Assembly: GCF_027667425.1 (NCBI RefSeq)
Contig: NZ_JAQEGR010000005.1
Span: forward strand, 1 to 64,000
Direction: 5' to 3'
Length of the DNA: 64,000 nt
Source: Fusicatenibacter saccharivorans
GTDB lineage: Bacteria > Bacillota > Clostridia > Lachnospirales > Lachnospiraceae
Positions 1 through 8,500 of the stretch are shown one piece after another. Under the pieces are notes generated by a model that searched no databases, was not told the DNA's origin, and saw only the letters and a list, made by a program, of their open reading frames with translations. The stretch's first letter is position 1, and each line of letters opens with the position of its first letter. Both the position numbers and the translations under genes were made by a program.

Positions 1-382
1 GTAATTCATGAGTAACGTAGCAATATTTTGCGCTTACCTTATATATTTCAAAACTTTTCACTTTTTTTATAATAATTTCTTTTTTCTCCGGATCATACTG
101 CACCTGCAGCTGACCTCCCTGCTTTTCATAAAGGGTTGCTGCATTACGACCAGAAAATTTCACTTTCACACTGTTCCCATAATTTTTCTGGACCCACTGC
201 ATGATCCGGAACTGTCCCATAGTCTGAGTACCTGTGATAGACTGCTCCGCGCCTTCCAATTCCTGATACATTTTTTGATATCGGTAGTAGGTAGCTATGC
301 TGATCTGCATCGCAGCCATAATCTCTTCCCGGGATTTTCCTGTATTGATCAACGCCCGGAACCGACCATATTGCTGTGCCAT
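1..382 (-). CDS. Partial helix-turn-helix protein running off the left edge
   Basis: The minus strand is open from the ATG at 382 to the window edge (127 codons), with an in-frame stop just upstream of this ATG, so the start is well fixed. The N-terminus begins MAQQYGRFRALINTGKSREE. It continues into EEIMAAMQISIATYYRYQKM, which looks like a helix-turn-helix (an 'ATYYRY' recognition-helix pattern). The middle (KFSGRNAATLYEKQGGQLQV) does not match a family I know. A good minus-strand promoter overlapping a palindrome lies at 609-656, suggesting autoregulation. The ribosome-binding site is weak. A 145-residue plus-strand reading frame over the same DNA looks like its shadow. Function beyond DNA binding is not known, and the C-terminus is outside the window. 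Confidence 0.7.
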   Translation of the reverse strand, partial: MAQQYGRFRALINTGKSREEIMAAMQISIATYYRYQKMYQELEGAEQSITGTQTMGQFRIMQWVQKNYGNSVKVKFSGRNAATLYEKQGGQLQVQYDPEKKEIIIKKVKSFEIYKVSAKYCYVTHEL

Positions 383-608
383 TTTTTGGTCAAAGCTTTT
401 CTGTTATCTAAGTCACCCAAGCATTACTACATATTGGAAACTTGAAACTTCCAATGTTGAGTTTTCTGGGGACAGGATAGGCGTTTACTTTAGTTTTATT
501 TATGGTTCATTTCAAGACCATGCATGGGTATATTTTTACCTAAACTAAAATTAAGTTTTACAGTTATTGCTTAAAGCGCAACGCATTTTTTCGTATAATC
601 TAGCATAA

Positions 609-656
609 TTTATAATCATCAAATATATGGTGTGTCAAATTGACACACCATATATT
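609..656 (-). promoter_or_regulatory. Promoter with a perfect 35-bp palindrome over the -35 box
   Basis: Positions 622-656 form a perfect inverted repeat with 17-nt arms and one central base (arms contain TGGTGTGTCAA / TTGACACACCA). On the minus strand, TTGACA (638-633) is followed by an 18-nt spacer and TATAAA (614-609), so the palindrome overlaps the -35 of a promoter pointing at the HTH gene ending at 382. This is the geometry of a repressor operator. A hairpin terminator for the tiny ORF at 667-711 is an alternative, but no T-tract follows. Confidence 0.6.
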
Positions 657-666
657 GTTGCTACTA

Positions 667-711
667 CTATATGCAAATAGGCTCATCTTTGAGCTGCTTA
701 TCCTTTGCCAT
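667..711 (-). CDS. Possible 14-residue leader peptide
   Basis: The minus-strand ORF MAKDKQLKDEPICI has a strong ribosome-binding site (GGGAGGG) ending a few bases before its ATG. A promoter-like TTGACA-15-TATAAT lies at 763-737; its spacer is shorter than ideal. The ORF ends just before the palindrome at 622-656. It could be a leader peptide or the start of a decayed gene. No function is known; the evidence is only the signal arrangement. Confidence 0.35.
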   Translation of the reverse strand: MAKDKQLKDEPICI

Positions 712-1187
712 ACTTCCCTCCCCATTAAGCTACTCTATTATAGAAAGCGCCGTAATGTGTCAATACATTTTTTTTACCTTTTACCTAAAATAACAGGTGC
801 TGACCTCTCTGTCAACACCTCTGAATGCACTGCTTTTTTGTATGTTTATATTTCACCCTCCTCTTCTCCTCTCTGACCTTAAACTTATCAATGAAGTTTT
901 TTTACCTTTTTTCATTAAATTATAACAGGCTCTTTAACTATTTTTCTTTTCCATTGCTTAAAAAAATATTTTTGTATGTCAATTTATTCTAAATTAGCAA
1001 CACCCCACATTTAATAATACGGTTTAGAGGTTATTTTGTTACATATATTTTTATATCTTTTTTATTTTCTATCTTTTTGATATTTTCTACTGTTTTTTTT
1101 GTCTACTTTTGTGAATTGACATTTTTATAAATATATTTTATTATTTCTTTGAACACTTTAAACCATAACAATATAAATAGGTAAGCG
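712..1187. other. AT-rich intergenic region with one sigma-A promoter
   Basis: No coding region can be supported here. The DNA is strongly AT-rich. It holds a consensus plus-strand promoter (TTGACA at 1116-1121, 17-nt spacer, TATTAT at 1139-1144) that should drive the gene at 1188. Confidence 0.6.
1116..1144 (+). promoter_or_regulatory. Sigma-A type promoter for the gene at 1188
   Basis: TTGACA and TATTAT are separated by exactly 17 nt, about 40 nt upstream of the start codon. This is a housekeeping promoter, unlike the element-specific promoters elsewhere in the window. Confidence 0.6.
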
Positions 1188-1748
1188 ATGAAAAAAAAAA
1201 TTACAAAGTTATTTTTTATATTTGTTTTTGTTTTTCTTATATTCGAGCTTTTTATTATTATATACGGAGTTTCTACAAATATAGAAGTTTGTTCGACTGA
1301 TAACAATACATATACTCTTCTTTCAGAAAATATTGCTGTTAGCGGAGAAATTTCTCCTCAAGATGGAAACTATTATATTTTTTTCAATATCATATCAAAA
1401 AATGTGATTCCTTTTGCCCAAGATGATTATTCTGTTTATTTTGGTTCTGAGCTTTTCATAGACTCGTTTACAAAAACTCAATTTTATAACCTCCCTATTG
1501 ATTACTCAAATTTGTTTTCTACAAGTCCGGACTCAGCCTATTTTGGTAAAATTGCCTGGACAAACACTAACACTGTTTTTACCAAAACAATTATCACCCA
1601 ACTGGTATTCATTTATAAAGGAGATCAAAGCACATTCCCTGAGAATATACCAGTTACTCTAATTATTAATGAGCAGTATTATTCAATAAATCTCAAATGT
1701 TGTACCCAAAGTAACCATGTAACTATAAACTCTATAAACCCAAAGTAA
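1188..1748 (+). CDS. Membrane-anchored extracellular protein, unknown
   Basis: A 186-aa product. Residues 1-28 are a lysine-rich start followed by a long Phe/Ile/Val hydrophobic segment, which fits a signal anchor with the rest outside the cell. The remainder is rich in Asn, Thr, Tyr and Phe and looks beta-stranded. Two adjacent cysteines lie near the C-terminus (LKCCTQ). An AGGTAAG ribosome-binding site precedes the ATG. Base composition is even more AT-rich than the neighbours, suggesting a separate origin. I do not recognise a family. Confidence 0.65.
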   Translation: MKKKITKLFFIFVFVFLIFELFIIIYGVSTNIEVCSTDNNTYTLLSENIAVSGEISPQDGNYYIFFNIISKNVIPFAQDDYSVYFGSELFIDSFTKTQFYNLPIDYSNLFSTSPDSAYFGKIAWTNTNTVFTKTIITQLVFIYKGDQSTFPENIPVTLIINEQYYSINLKCCTQSNHVTINSINPK

Positions 1749-1795
1749 AGGAGCTTCTTGTATAATTCAAATATAGGGAATTCCGAGAAAGAAGA

Positions 1796-1906
1796 ATGAA
1801 ATCTCAAACATATCGTTGGGATTTAGGCGATACAACTTTACAGTTAATTATGATGACAGGAGAAACTATTAATCCGTCTGCTACATTGGGTATAGCTGAA
1901 TTTTGA
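1796..1906 (+). CDS. Small 36-residue ORF
   Basis: The ATG at 1796 encodes a peptide starting MKSQTYRWDLGDTTLQLIMM and ending in ATLGIAEF. A purine stretch (GAGAAAGAAG) precedes it. It lies between the membrane protein at 1188 and the lipoprotein at 1932 on the same strand. It may be a real small protein or the remnant of a larger gene. No family recognised. Confidence 0.35.
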   Translation: MKSQTYRWDLGDTTLQLIMMTGETINPSATLGIAEF

Positions 1907-1931
1907 ATTTCAAACGAAGGGAGGCACTATT

Positions 1932-2474
1932 ATGAAAATAAGATATGCCACAGTTTTGTTACCATTGATTCTTTTGGCTGGATGTGCATTCAATGGGGAA
2001 AATCAAAGCAGAGAACTGGATTTGAAAGGACTTTGTACAGAAGAACAGGTTTTTCAGTACGAAGATTTTAGTTGGGGAATAGATGCGGAAGAAGTTTTTA
2101 AACAAAGTTCTTTAAAATTTGATGAGAAAGATTTGGGGCAGACCAAGGATAGCGCAAAAACATATACAAGTGAAGAGGAATTTTCCCTTGAAAATGAAAA
2201 AGCGAACATGGATCTGGAATTTTCCGATGATCAGTTAAATCAAGTTTCATTTACTTTTGAGATTGAAAAAGATGCGAAAGAATGGATTCAGAAAGAAGTC
2301 GATGAACTGAATTCTTTATATGGAAGCGGAGAGACAACAGGGTTGGGTAATCAGATTTACCAGTGGAAGGGGGAACAAAATACCGTTCTGCAAGTGACTG
2401 CTTTTTCAAAAAATGATGAAAAGGCTACGGTTATTTTGAGTGTAGCATCATTCGAATATTCCGTTGGATCATAA
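1932..2474 (+). CDS. Secreted lipoprotein, unknown function
   Basis: A 180-aa protein with a classical lipoprotein signal: MKIRYATVLLPLILLAGC, lipobox LLAGC with Cys18. GGGAGG lies 9-10 nt before the ATG. The mature part is acidic and lysine-rich, alternating short strands and helices, with a central stretch (FSWGIDAEEVFKQSS) typical of small Firmicute lipoproteins that bind or fold against a surface. No catalytic motif is visible. It is followed by a hairpin at 2552. The outer face of the cytoplasmic membrane is the expected location. Confidence 0.8.
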   Translation: MKIRYATVLLPLILLAGCAFNGENQSRELDLKGLCTEEQVFQYEDFSWGIDAEEVFKQSSLKFDEKDLGQTKDSAKTYTSEEEFSLENEKANMDLEFSDDQLNQVSFTFEIEKDAKEWIQKEVDELNSLYGSGETTGLGNQIYQWKGEQNTVLQVTAFSKNDEKATVILSVASFEYSVGS

Positions 2475-2551
2475 TGATGAAGAAGATGTTTCATTATGTG
2501 GCCAGTACAATTGTAGATTTTATATAAAATTATTGATGAACAAGAGAGGCA

Positions 2552-2585
2552 TAAGCTGTCGCATTAACGTGCGGCAGCTTATTTT
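2552..2585 (+). terminator. Terminator after the lipoprotein gene
   Basis: Stem TAAGCTGTCGCA / TGCGGCAGCTTA with a short loop, followed by TTTTATT. Confidence 0.7.
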
Positions 2586-2672
2586 ATTCTCCTCTCCGCC
2601 TCGAAGTGTTTGCGGGGAGTTTCTACTAAATTTAGATAACAAAAAACTGAAATCACATTGTCTACAGGAAAC

Positions 2673-2710
2673 GGAAAAGCAGTAAACCCTAAAAAGGTTT
2701 GCTGCTTTTC
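2673..2710. terminator. Second stem-loop in the 2.5-2.9 kb gap
   Basis: Arms GAAAAGCAG-AAACC and GGTTT-GCTGCTTTTC face each other across a short A-rich loop. Runs of T or A on both sides allow it to act on either strand. Confidence 0.5.
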
Positions 2711-2826
2711 TGCATTCGTTTTTAAAACTTTGGCAAATAGCGCCGATGGCTTGCAAACGTCAAACGTAAGCGCTTAAATTTCCGGTATATGTGGGATTAA
2801 TAAAAGAATAGCCATAAGAAAAGGAA

Positions 2827-2869
2827 GCTGCCGTCTAGCAAAAATATTTGCTAATGCGGCAGCCCTTTT
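2827..2869. terminator. Bidirectional-type terminator between convergent genes
   Basis: GCTGCCG...CGGCAGC arms enclose an inner TAGCAAA / TTTGCTA pairing, followed by CCCTTTT. It separates the plus-strand lipoprotein unit from the minus-strand gene at 3040-4065. Confidence 0.65.
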
Positions 2870-3079
2870 CTATAGTAGAGGTTTTTTGTGAGAGCTTTTT
2901 TTCGGTTGTTTAGTTTGAACTACCTTTTCCGGGGAAAAAAGTTTTTCTAATTTTGGATATGGTGGTTTTGAAAACTGTGAAAGTTCATTCAAGTATTTTT
3001 CAGCATTTAAATAAGGAATTTCATTCGTACAGGGGGGCTTTAATTTTGTGATGCAAAACTTCGAAACAGGGAAATGCAT
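2870..3079 (-). CDS. Doubtful 69-aa ORF overlapping the next gene's end
   Basis: The ORF starts inside the last 40 nt of the minus-strand gene 3040-4065 and ends at the terminator at 2870. Its product is Pro/Lys-rich (for example SKPPYPKLEKLFSPEKV). There is no clear ribosome-binding site, so it would depend on translational coupling. It may equally be the remnant of a longer C-terminal extension lost by frameshift. Confidence 0.3.
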   Translation of the reverse strand: MHFPVSKFCITKLKPPCTNEIPYLNAEKYLNELSQFSKPPYPKLEKLFSPEKVVQTKQPKKSSHKKPLL

Positions 3080-4065
3080 GTTTCCGGAAGGTTATCGGAT
3101 ATCGTTCCCTGCTCGTAAGCAATATTTAAAGAAAATAGATGTGAGCCATCCCATATAAGGCATTCGACAATCTGCATTTGCACAGAATCTACAACATACG
3201 TAGCTTTTGCAGTGGCTTTTGCATCAGAAGCCTGAAAGCTATTCATCATAAAACTTTGCTTGTCGCTTCCAATTAACTGTGCCATATCTGTTGCGGTCAT
3301 AGAGGACAGACTGCTGTCATAATCCTGCATCGTTATTGTCATAGACGCATTGCTCGATTGATCCATTGCGACGATCGAATTAGATGATGTTCCTAAGACC
3401 CATGTGTCCGGGTATGCAAATTCAAATTGATCTGCTGATAAATACTGCAATGCGTAGCCGTCCGGAATGGGATTTTCTGCGTTCCAGGAAAAAGAATTCA
3501 GCATTTTTTCTATATAAGGAAGGATTTTTTCGTAAATTTCATCGTTAAATATGCAGGATAAGCGTATAATATGCTCCCGGTCCCAATAAACTTCTTCAAT
3601 ATAATCGTAAGTGCTATTTTTAAGATCTTGATACATCACTTCATAACTGGATGCGCTTTTTCGTGTAAAATTTTTAAAAGTTTTTCCATCTTGTGTGATT
3701 GACGCGGAGAGAGTATCTGCGGCAACGTTATTAATCGCGGGATTATACGCGAAAACCTCCATGCGTATCGTAGCTCCAGAAGGCTTGTGGATGTAAGATA
3801 CAGTATCGTGGTCTATAACCTGTGTCCAATCTTTCGGAATGCTGATTGAAAAATGATATGTATTATCTGCGTAGATTTGCGTTTCGATATTGTCTTCTTC
3901 ACTTGAGCTGTCAGAAAGCGTTTCCTGTTGGACGACATCTGTCGAAGTGTATACGGCCAGAGTATTGTTTTGCTTGTTTTGCCCAATGACTGCAGCAACA
4001 ATAGATATGCCTAAAAAGGCGAAAAGAATTACCTTTCCATAGGTTTTGAAAAAGCCATTCTGCAT
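3040..4065 (-). CDS. Membrane-anchored protein with two PsbP/DUF1795-like domains
   Basis: A 341-aa product preceded by GAGGAGG. Residues 9-28 form one membrane segment, followed by a Ser/Asp/Glu-rich linker. Two related domains follow: one from about residue 69 (YHFSISIPKDWTQV) and one from about 214 (FEFAYPDTWVLG). The pattern of a beta-strand 'F-[ST/A]-[IY]-P-x-x-W' followed by an alpha/beta fold is typical of PsbP-like/DUF1795 lipoprotein domains found on Firmicute surfaces. No enzyme motif is seen. The bulk is probably extracellular. The assignment to the fold is from pattern memory, not a search. Confidence 0.65.
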   Translation of the reverse strand: MQNGFFKTYGKVILFAFLGISIVAAVIGQNKQNNTLAVYTSTDVVQQETLSDSSSEEDNIETQIYADNTYHFSISIPKDWTQVIDHDTVSYIHKPSGATIRMEVFAYNPAINNVAADTLSASITQDGKTFKNFTRKSASSYEVMYQDLKNSTYDYIEEVYWDREHIIRLSCIFNDEIYEKILPYIEKMLNSFSWNAENPIPDGYALQYLSADQFEFAYPDTWVLGTSSNSIVAMDQSSNASMTITMQDYDSSLSSMTATDMAQLIGSDKQSFMMNSFQASDAKATAKATYVVDSVQMQIVECLIWDGSHLFSLNIAYEQGTISDNLPETCISLFRSFASQN

Positions 4066-4131
4066 AATCGTTCCTCCTCATGGCTAAATAGAGTGTATGT
4101 TTAAACGTTTTGTAAATACAAAATTCAATTT

Positions 4132-4282
4132 TTTAGCAGTTAAATTTTGACTTCTAAAATTGCTATTGTAATATTGTTATATTGTCATGTTTTAGTGTAA
4201 TAATATATAATATATAAATTTTAACTACTAAAGTTGTTTTTTTAATTTTAAAAGTCGATTTTAGCAGTCAAAATTCGACTTC
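4132..4282. repeat. Iteron-like repeats beside the rep-type gene
   Basis: A roughly 23-bp unit TTTAGCAGT(T/C)AAA-TT(T/C)GACTTC occurs at 4132-4154 and 4259-4282. A third, inverted and more degenerate copy is at 4213-4235. The second copy sits in a 30-bp imperfect palindrome (AAGTCGA...TCGACTT, 4251-4281). The rest of 4066-4373 is very AT-rich with no ORF. Next to a RepA_N-like gene these could be replication iterons or an AT-rich unwinding region; an operator for the divergent or convergent genes is the alternative. Confidence 0.5.
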
Positions 4283-4373
4283 CATTCTGTTTCACTTCTT
4301 TTTCTCAAAAGCATAACTTTATCACGTTATATCATTAAAGCGAAGCTTGGATAGAAAGATACACGAATCTTAA

Positions 4374-5405
4374 TCATCTGTTAGCGGTTAAAAGGAGCGA
4401 TTCCATGTATCCCATGTTATATTGTCTCTGGTAGAAGTTGTTGAATTTATTGCTCTCATCAATGCAATCCTGAAGTTTATATTCTATTCCAGTAATAGCT
4501 GGCTGCTCTGTCTCTTCAGTACCAGACGAAGCAGTTTCTTTTGTGGAACAATCACTGTCGTTTAAAGTATGAACTGTAGTGTCTGCTATGGCATTATCCG
4601 TGTTGCTTCTTTTGGTATGTTTTTTCGAATGACGGCGGCGATAGGCATTATAATCATTTGCCCATCTGGAAATTATTTTGAGATTCATATATGTAGGTGG
4701 ATATTTTTTTCGGATTTTTTCAATCTGGTATTTTATGACTTTTGCACCGTAGATATCTACCAGCATTTTGTAATCCTCCAACGGCAAAATATGACCATCG
4801 TTGCCAATTATAAGGTTTCCATCAAGAACAGGATATTCGTCAATTTTGGTGATATCCGAGTCCTGTTGTTTTACAGGTGTTTCTTTTTGAATTTTGGGGT
4901 TAGATGTTGTAGAAGAATACAATTTTTTTGAAAAAGTTTCCATAAAGGTTTGAATGAAAGCTTGCATAAAATCTGCTTGAGGTTGTTGCAAAGACAAACA
5001 ATTTTTCGTGGCGTTTGACACTTCTGTAAAGTTTTCTGAGTGAGAGCTTGCAGAATCCACTTCTATGTTTGCCTTTGAATTAGTCTCTGCCAATGTGGAT
5101 GGTAAAATATCACCTTGGGGTTGAATCGGTTTCCCATCAGTGCCATAAACAGAAATTAAGGTTTCTTTTCTGCGTGCCACGAAACGTTCAATTAATCCTA
5201 TATCTTGGAGGCTGCGAAGCGCTTTACCGGCAGTGCCTTCTGTGCAGTGTAATAGTTTGGCTGCGTCTTTTTGCGTGCATGATATGTATTCCTGACCTGT
5301 AAGGGCTTGTGTATACAAATGCGCATACAGCAATTTTGCATCGGAAGTTAATTCACAATACGGTGCTTTGAAATAAAATTCACTAGAAATAATAATTGTT
5401 TCCAT
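4374..5405 (-). CDS. RepA_N-like plasmid replication initiator
   Basis: A 343-aa product with AAGGAGG before the ATG. Residues 8-90 match the shape of the RepA_N (replication initiator A) winged-helix domain: FYFKAPYCELTSDAKLLYAH, then CTQKDAAKLLHCTEGTAGKA and SLQDIGLIERF, i.e. a conserved 'AKLLYA' helix and an HTH ending in 'GLIER'. The loop usually present between them is short. A low-complexity linker follows (about 110-190), then a helical C-terminal block (about 200-260; KMLVDIYGAKVIKYQIEKIR and YMNLKIISRWANDY) resembling DnaD-type tails. It is transcribed from an element-type promoter at 5471-5512. Iteron-like repeats lie just beyond its 3' end. A related replisome organiser or regulator is an alternative. 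Confidence 0.65.
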   Translation of the reverse strand: METIIISSEFYFKAPYCELTSDAKLLYAHLYTQALTGQEYISCTQKDAAKLLHCTEGTAGKALRSLQDIGLIERFVARRKETLISVYGTDGKPIQPQGDILPSTLAETNSKANIEVDSASSHSENFTEVSNATKNCLSLQQPQADFMQAFIQTFMETFSKKLYSSTTSNPKIQKETPVKQQDSDITKIDEYPVLDGNLIIGNDGHILPLEDYKMLVDIYGAKVIKYQIEKIRKKYPPTYMNLKIISRWANDYNAYRRRHSKKHTKRSNTDNAIADTTVHTLNDSDCSTKETASSGTEETEQPAITGIEYKLQDCIDESNKFNNFYQRQYNMGYMESLLLTANR

Positions 5406-5470
5406 AGATAAACCTCCTTAGTACCTTTAATTTTGAACCGAGAATGTGTCCGCAAGACAAATTCATAGTT

Positions 5471-5512
5471 ATAGTATTGAAAAAAAAGTTGAAAAAAGAA
5501 TTCTCATGTACG
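5471..5512 (-). promoter_or_regulatory. Element promoter (box plus AATACTAT), copy 1
   Basis: Read on the minus strand: CGTACATGAG (5512-5503), then a T-rich spacer, then AATACTAT (5478-5471), with the two start points 34 nt apart. It points at the rep-like gene. Confidence 0.7.
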
Positions 5513-5568
5513 AAAAAATTATTTAGAAGCAAATTTACCATTCTACTAAGTGTACGGAGGTGATAGAT

Positions 5569-8500
5569 ATGGCAGATAATAAGATAGAGATCCTTACTTC
5601 AAATGCCAAACAAGTTATCAATGATTATGTGCTTGGTACAGATACCGATTTTCAGAAGGTTGAAAACGCAATTCAAGAGCTTGCAGAGAATGATATTTCT
5701 ACGCTTAACTGGAATTCATTGGAAAACTATCCGGATAGATCGCATGATTACCAATTTTCATATAATAATTCAGACGGAACTATAAACATATGGGATACCG
5801 AATCTGAAAGCTATCTAAGTCCATCTGAATTTTTACTAAGTGAACACTCAGATCGTCAGATGGCATGTGATCAGTATGCCCAGCATCGTCTGCAGTTTCT
5901 TGAGAACACACCTGAAGCATTAAGAGACTGTGTTTCTAACATATTTCAGACTTTAAAAGATTACCATTTGGACGTAACTATTTTGTCTGTACCTAATAAG
6001 ACAGGCTCTTTGGACGGAAAGGATTTTTTCGCATTTGATGTGAGTGGAGGACGGGAACAGATTTTTCATAGCCAGACAGGTACATCGATCGGACTGAAAG
6101 AATTTCAGGAAACATTGGAACAACTGCAATTTTGGGATCATGAAGAGGATTCTACATCAGATGAGCGAATTAATCGTATTCTTGATGCAGCAGCAGATAA
6201 TCCTGCGCGTCTGCGTATGGAAGTGAATTTCCTTTTTGATGATAAGATTCAGCCGAATGGAGTTGATTTTGATGAAAATGCATCAATTACATGGACAATT
6301 CGTGGAAATCATGAAACAGAGACATTTATTTTGACACGAGATCCTGATACGCATGAAATAACGGCATATGAAGCGAACCATGGAGTCTTGAATATCGAAC
6401 AGTTACAAGAAGAAGCCTCCCGGATTGGCGTTGCAGATGTGTCGCTTTCCAATCGTGTTACTTCAGATGAATACACGCAGTTAGATCATATGCAGACTAT
6501 GGAAAAAGCGTCAGCCAAAGCAACTATATCGGCGGTAACAATGGAACGTGGTTTGCGCGGAATGGGATCGCTGACTTGGCATATGCATGGCACAAACGGG
6601 CAGGAAGATTTCTCCTTAGATGGAAATAGAGATGGATCTCCCATTATACGGGACAAAGCTGGAAAAGAATATGATATAGATTCTATGTATAATAAGCTGG
6701 AAGACATCGGATATTTTAAAACAGCAGATCCAGCTCCCGTCGATATGTACGCGCTGCCAGCAAGAGAAGAGTTACCGACTTACAATTCGTTATTTAATTT
6801 TTTCCCTCCAGAAGTTCGGAAGAATATGGATGCAGATGAAGTAAAAGAAATACGAGCGTCCAATCCTTATTATGGCATAGTGGATGGAATTGATATGACA
6901 CGTAAGACAATTCCAATCCATGTGGATAATGCAACGATTCGAAACCTCTTGGGAGAATCCTATCAAGATGCCACTATAGATCGTATGTCCGTGTCTACTC
7001 AATACGGAAATTATATCTCAATAGAAGGCGTAAAGTTCGGTATTACAGACCGTATTTATCTTGATGGCGACATCACGAAAAAGGATGGGGAAAAAGAACA
7101 TATCAATGCTCAATATGCTATCCGGGCAGATGGTGTGTATGTGTATTCAATCGGTCAGGATCAGGTATCAAGTTCGCACAAAATCAGAATTGTTACTGGA
7201 AATGATGCTCCTGAGAAGATGGTTCCGTTTGATCGCCTAAGCTTATCACATCGAAAAAATTGGTTTGCAAATGATGTAAAGGCTAGGATAGAACGGTTAG
7301 AAAAAGGATCACCAGAGCGGCTGGACCAATTCAAACAAACGCCTATGTATAAAGGCTATGAAAATTATCAGAAAATACAGGAACTATTAGAGGAGTCAAA
7401 AACACTCGTGGATTCTGCAAAAGCAGATGGAGATAAGGCTATTGAAGAGTTATCTCCGGAAAAGCAGAAAGAATATGCTTTGGCCGTGCATGATTATCAG
7501 GAAGCAGTTTCTGCCGTTGAAAAAATTGTAGAAACAAAATTTGCAGCAGCGGTTAGAGATATTGTTAATAATGCGGTCGATGAAATAAAAGAGAGTGTTA
7601 TGCTCGGCGGAAACATGGAGAAAAAATTTGATTTCTATCTGGATCAGAGAAATCAAACTATGGATATCCGTGATAAACTGACCGAATATCGAAACACAAA
7701 GCTAGATCGAATCCATGATTTTCAAGAGCGTTATACAAATCAAGGAAACAATATCATTGACAGTCTTGATTTTGGGCGTTTTGAAGATGCAGAAAAGGCA
7801 GTTGCAGCCTTTGGCGAATTGAGAGAAGAATACGCGGCATATAAAAAAGATTGCGCGGATGTGGAGAGAGTGCAGCCAACGATAGAAAGAGCTGAAAAAT
7901 ATCTTGACTTGTGCGATGCAATTATATCAAGTGCAACCAAACAGGATGCTTTTTCAAAAAGAGATATGGGACAATTTTTGGCGGATCATGGTCCGATGCA
8001 GACTTTGCGGGAATATTTATATTTTGAGGCTCGTTTCCCCATGGGATGTGATATGAGAGATTATGCTTCTGCATTGAAAGACTCTTTACGCGATGTGGAC
8101 AAGCTGGAAGTACAAGAAAAGGTAGATGCTTATAACGAACGGCAGACAGATTCTGCGTATAAGCTTCATATTGGTGATGACGGTGGTATATATACCAGTT
8201 TTGGCTATCGTATCAGTTATGACTATCATGATACAACCAGAAATGTAATGCACTATTATACAGAGCGTGAAGACGGCAACACCTATATGCAGATTGATGC
8301 GCCAACATACTACTACAAAGAATCAGAAAACAAGATAACGACAGATGTCAGCAATGGACATATTCCCGTCTCTTCGAATGCCCCGCTAATTGGAAGAGAG
8401 GTCGGCGTTGATTATACCAATGCCTGGAATGCGCTGCGATATACACTTCCGGAGAGCGGGAATACTACAATGGCAGATATTTTAGAGTCTGTAAGAAGAG

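Noticed and set aside
8..445. Plus-strand 145-aa open frame at the left edge
   Set aside because: Leu/Phe/Ser-rich shadow of the minus-strand HTH gene; no ribosome-binding site and unlikely composition.
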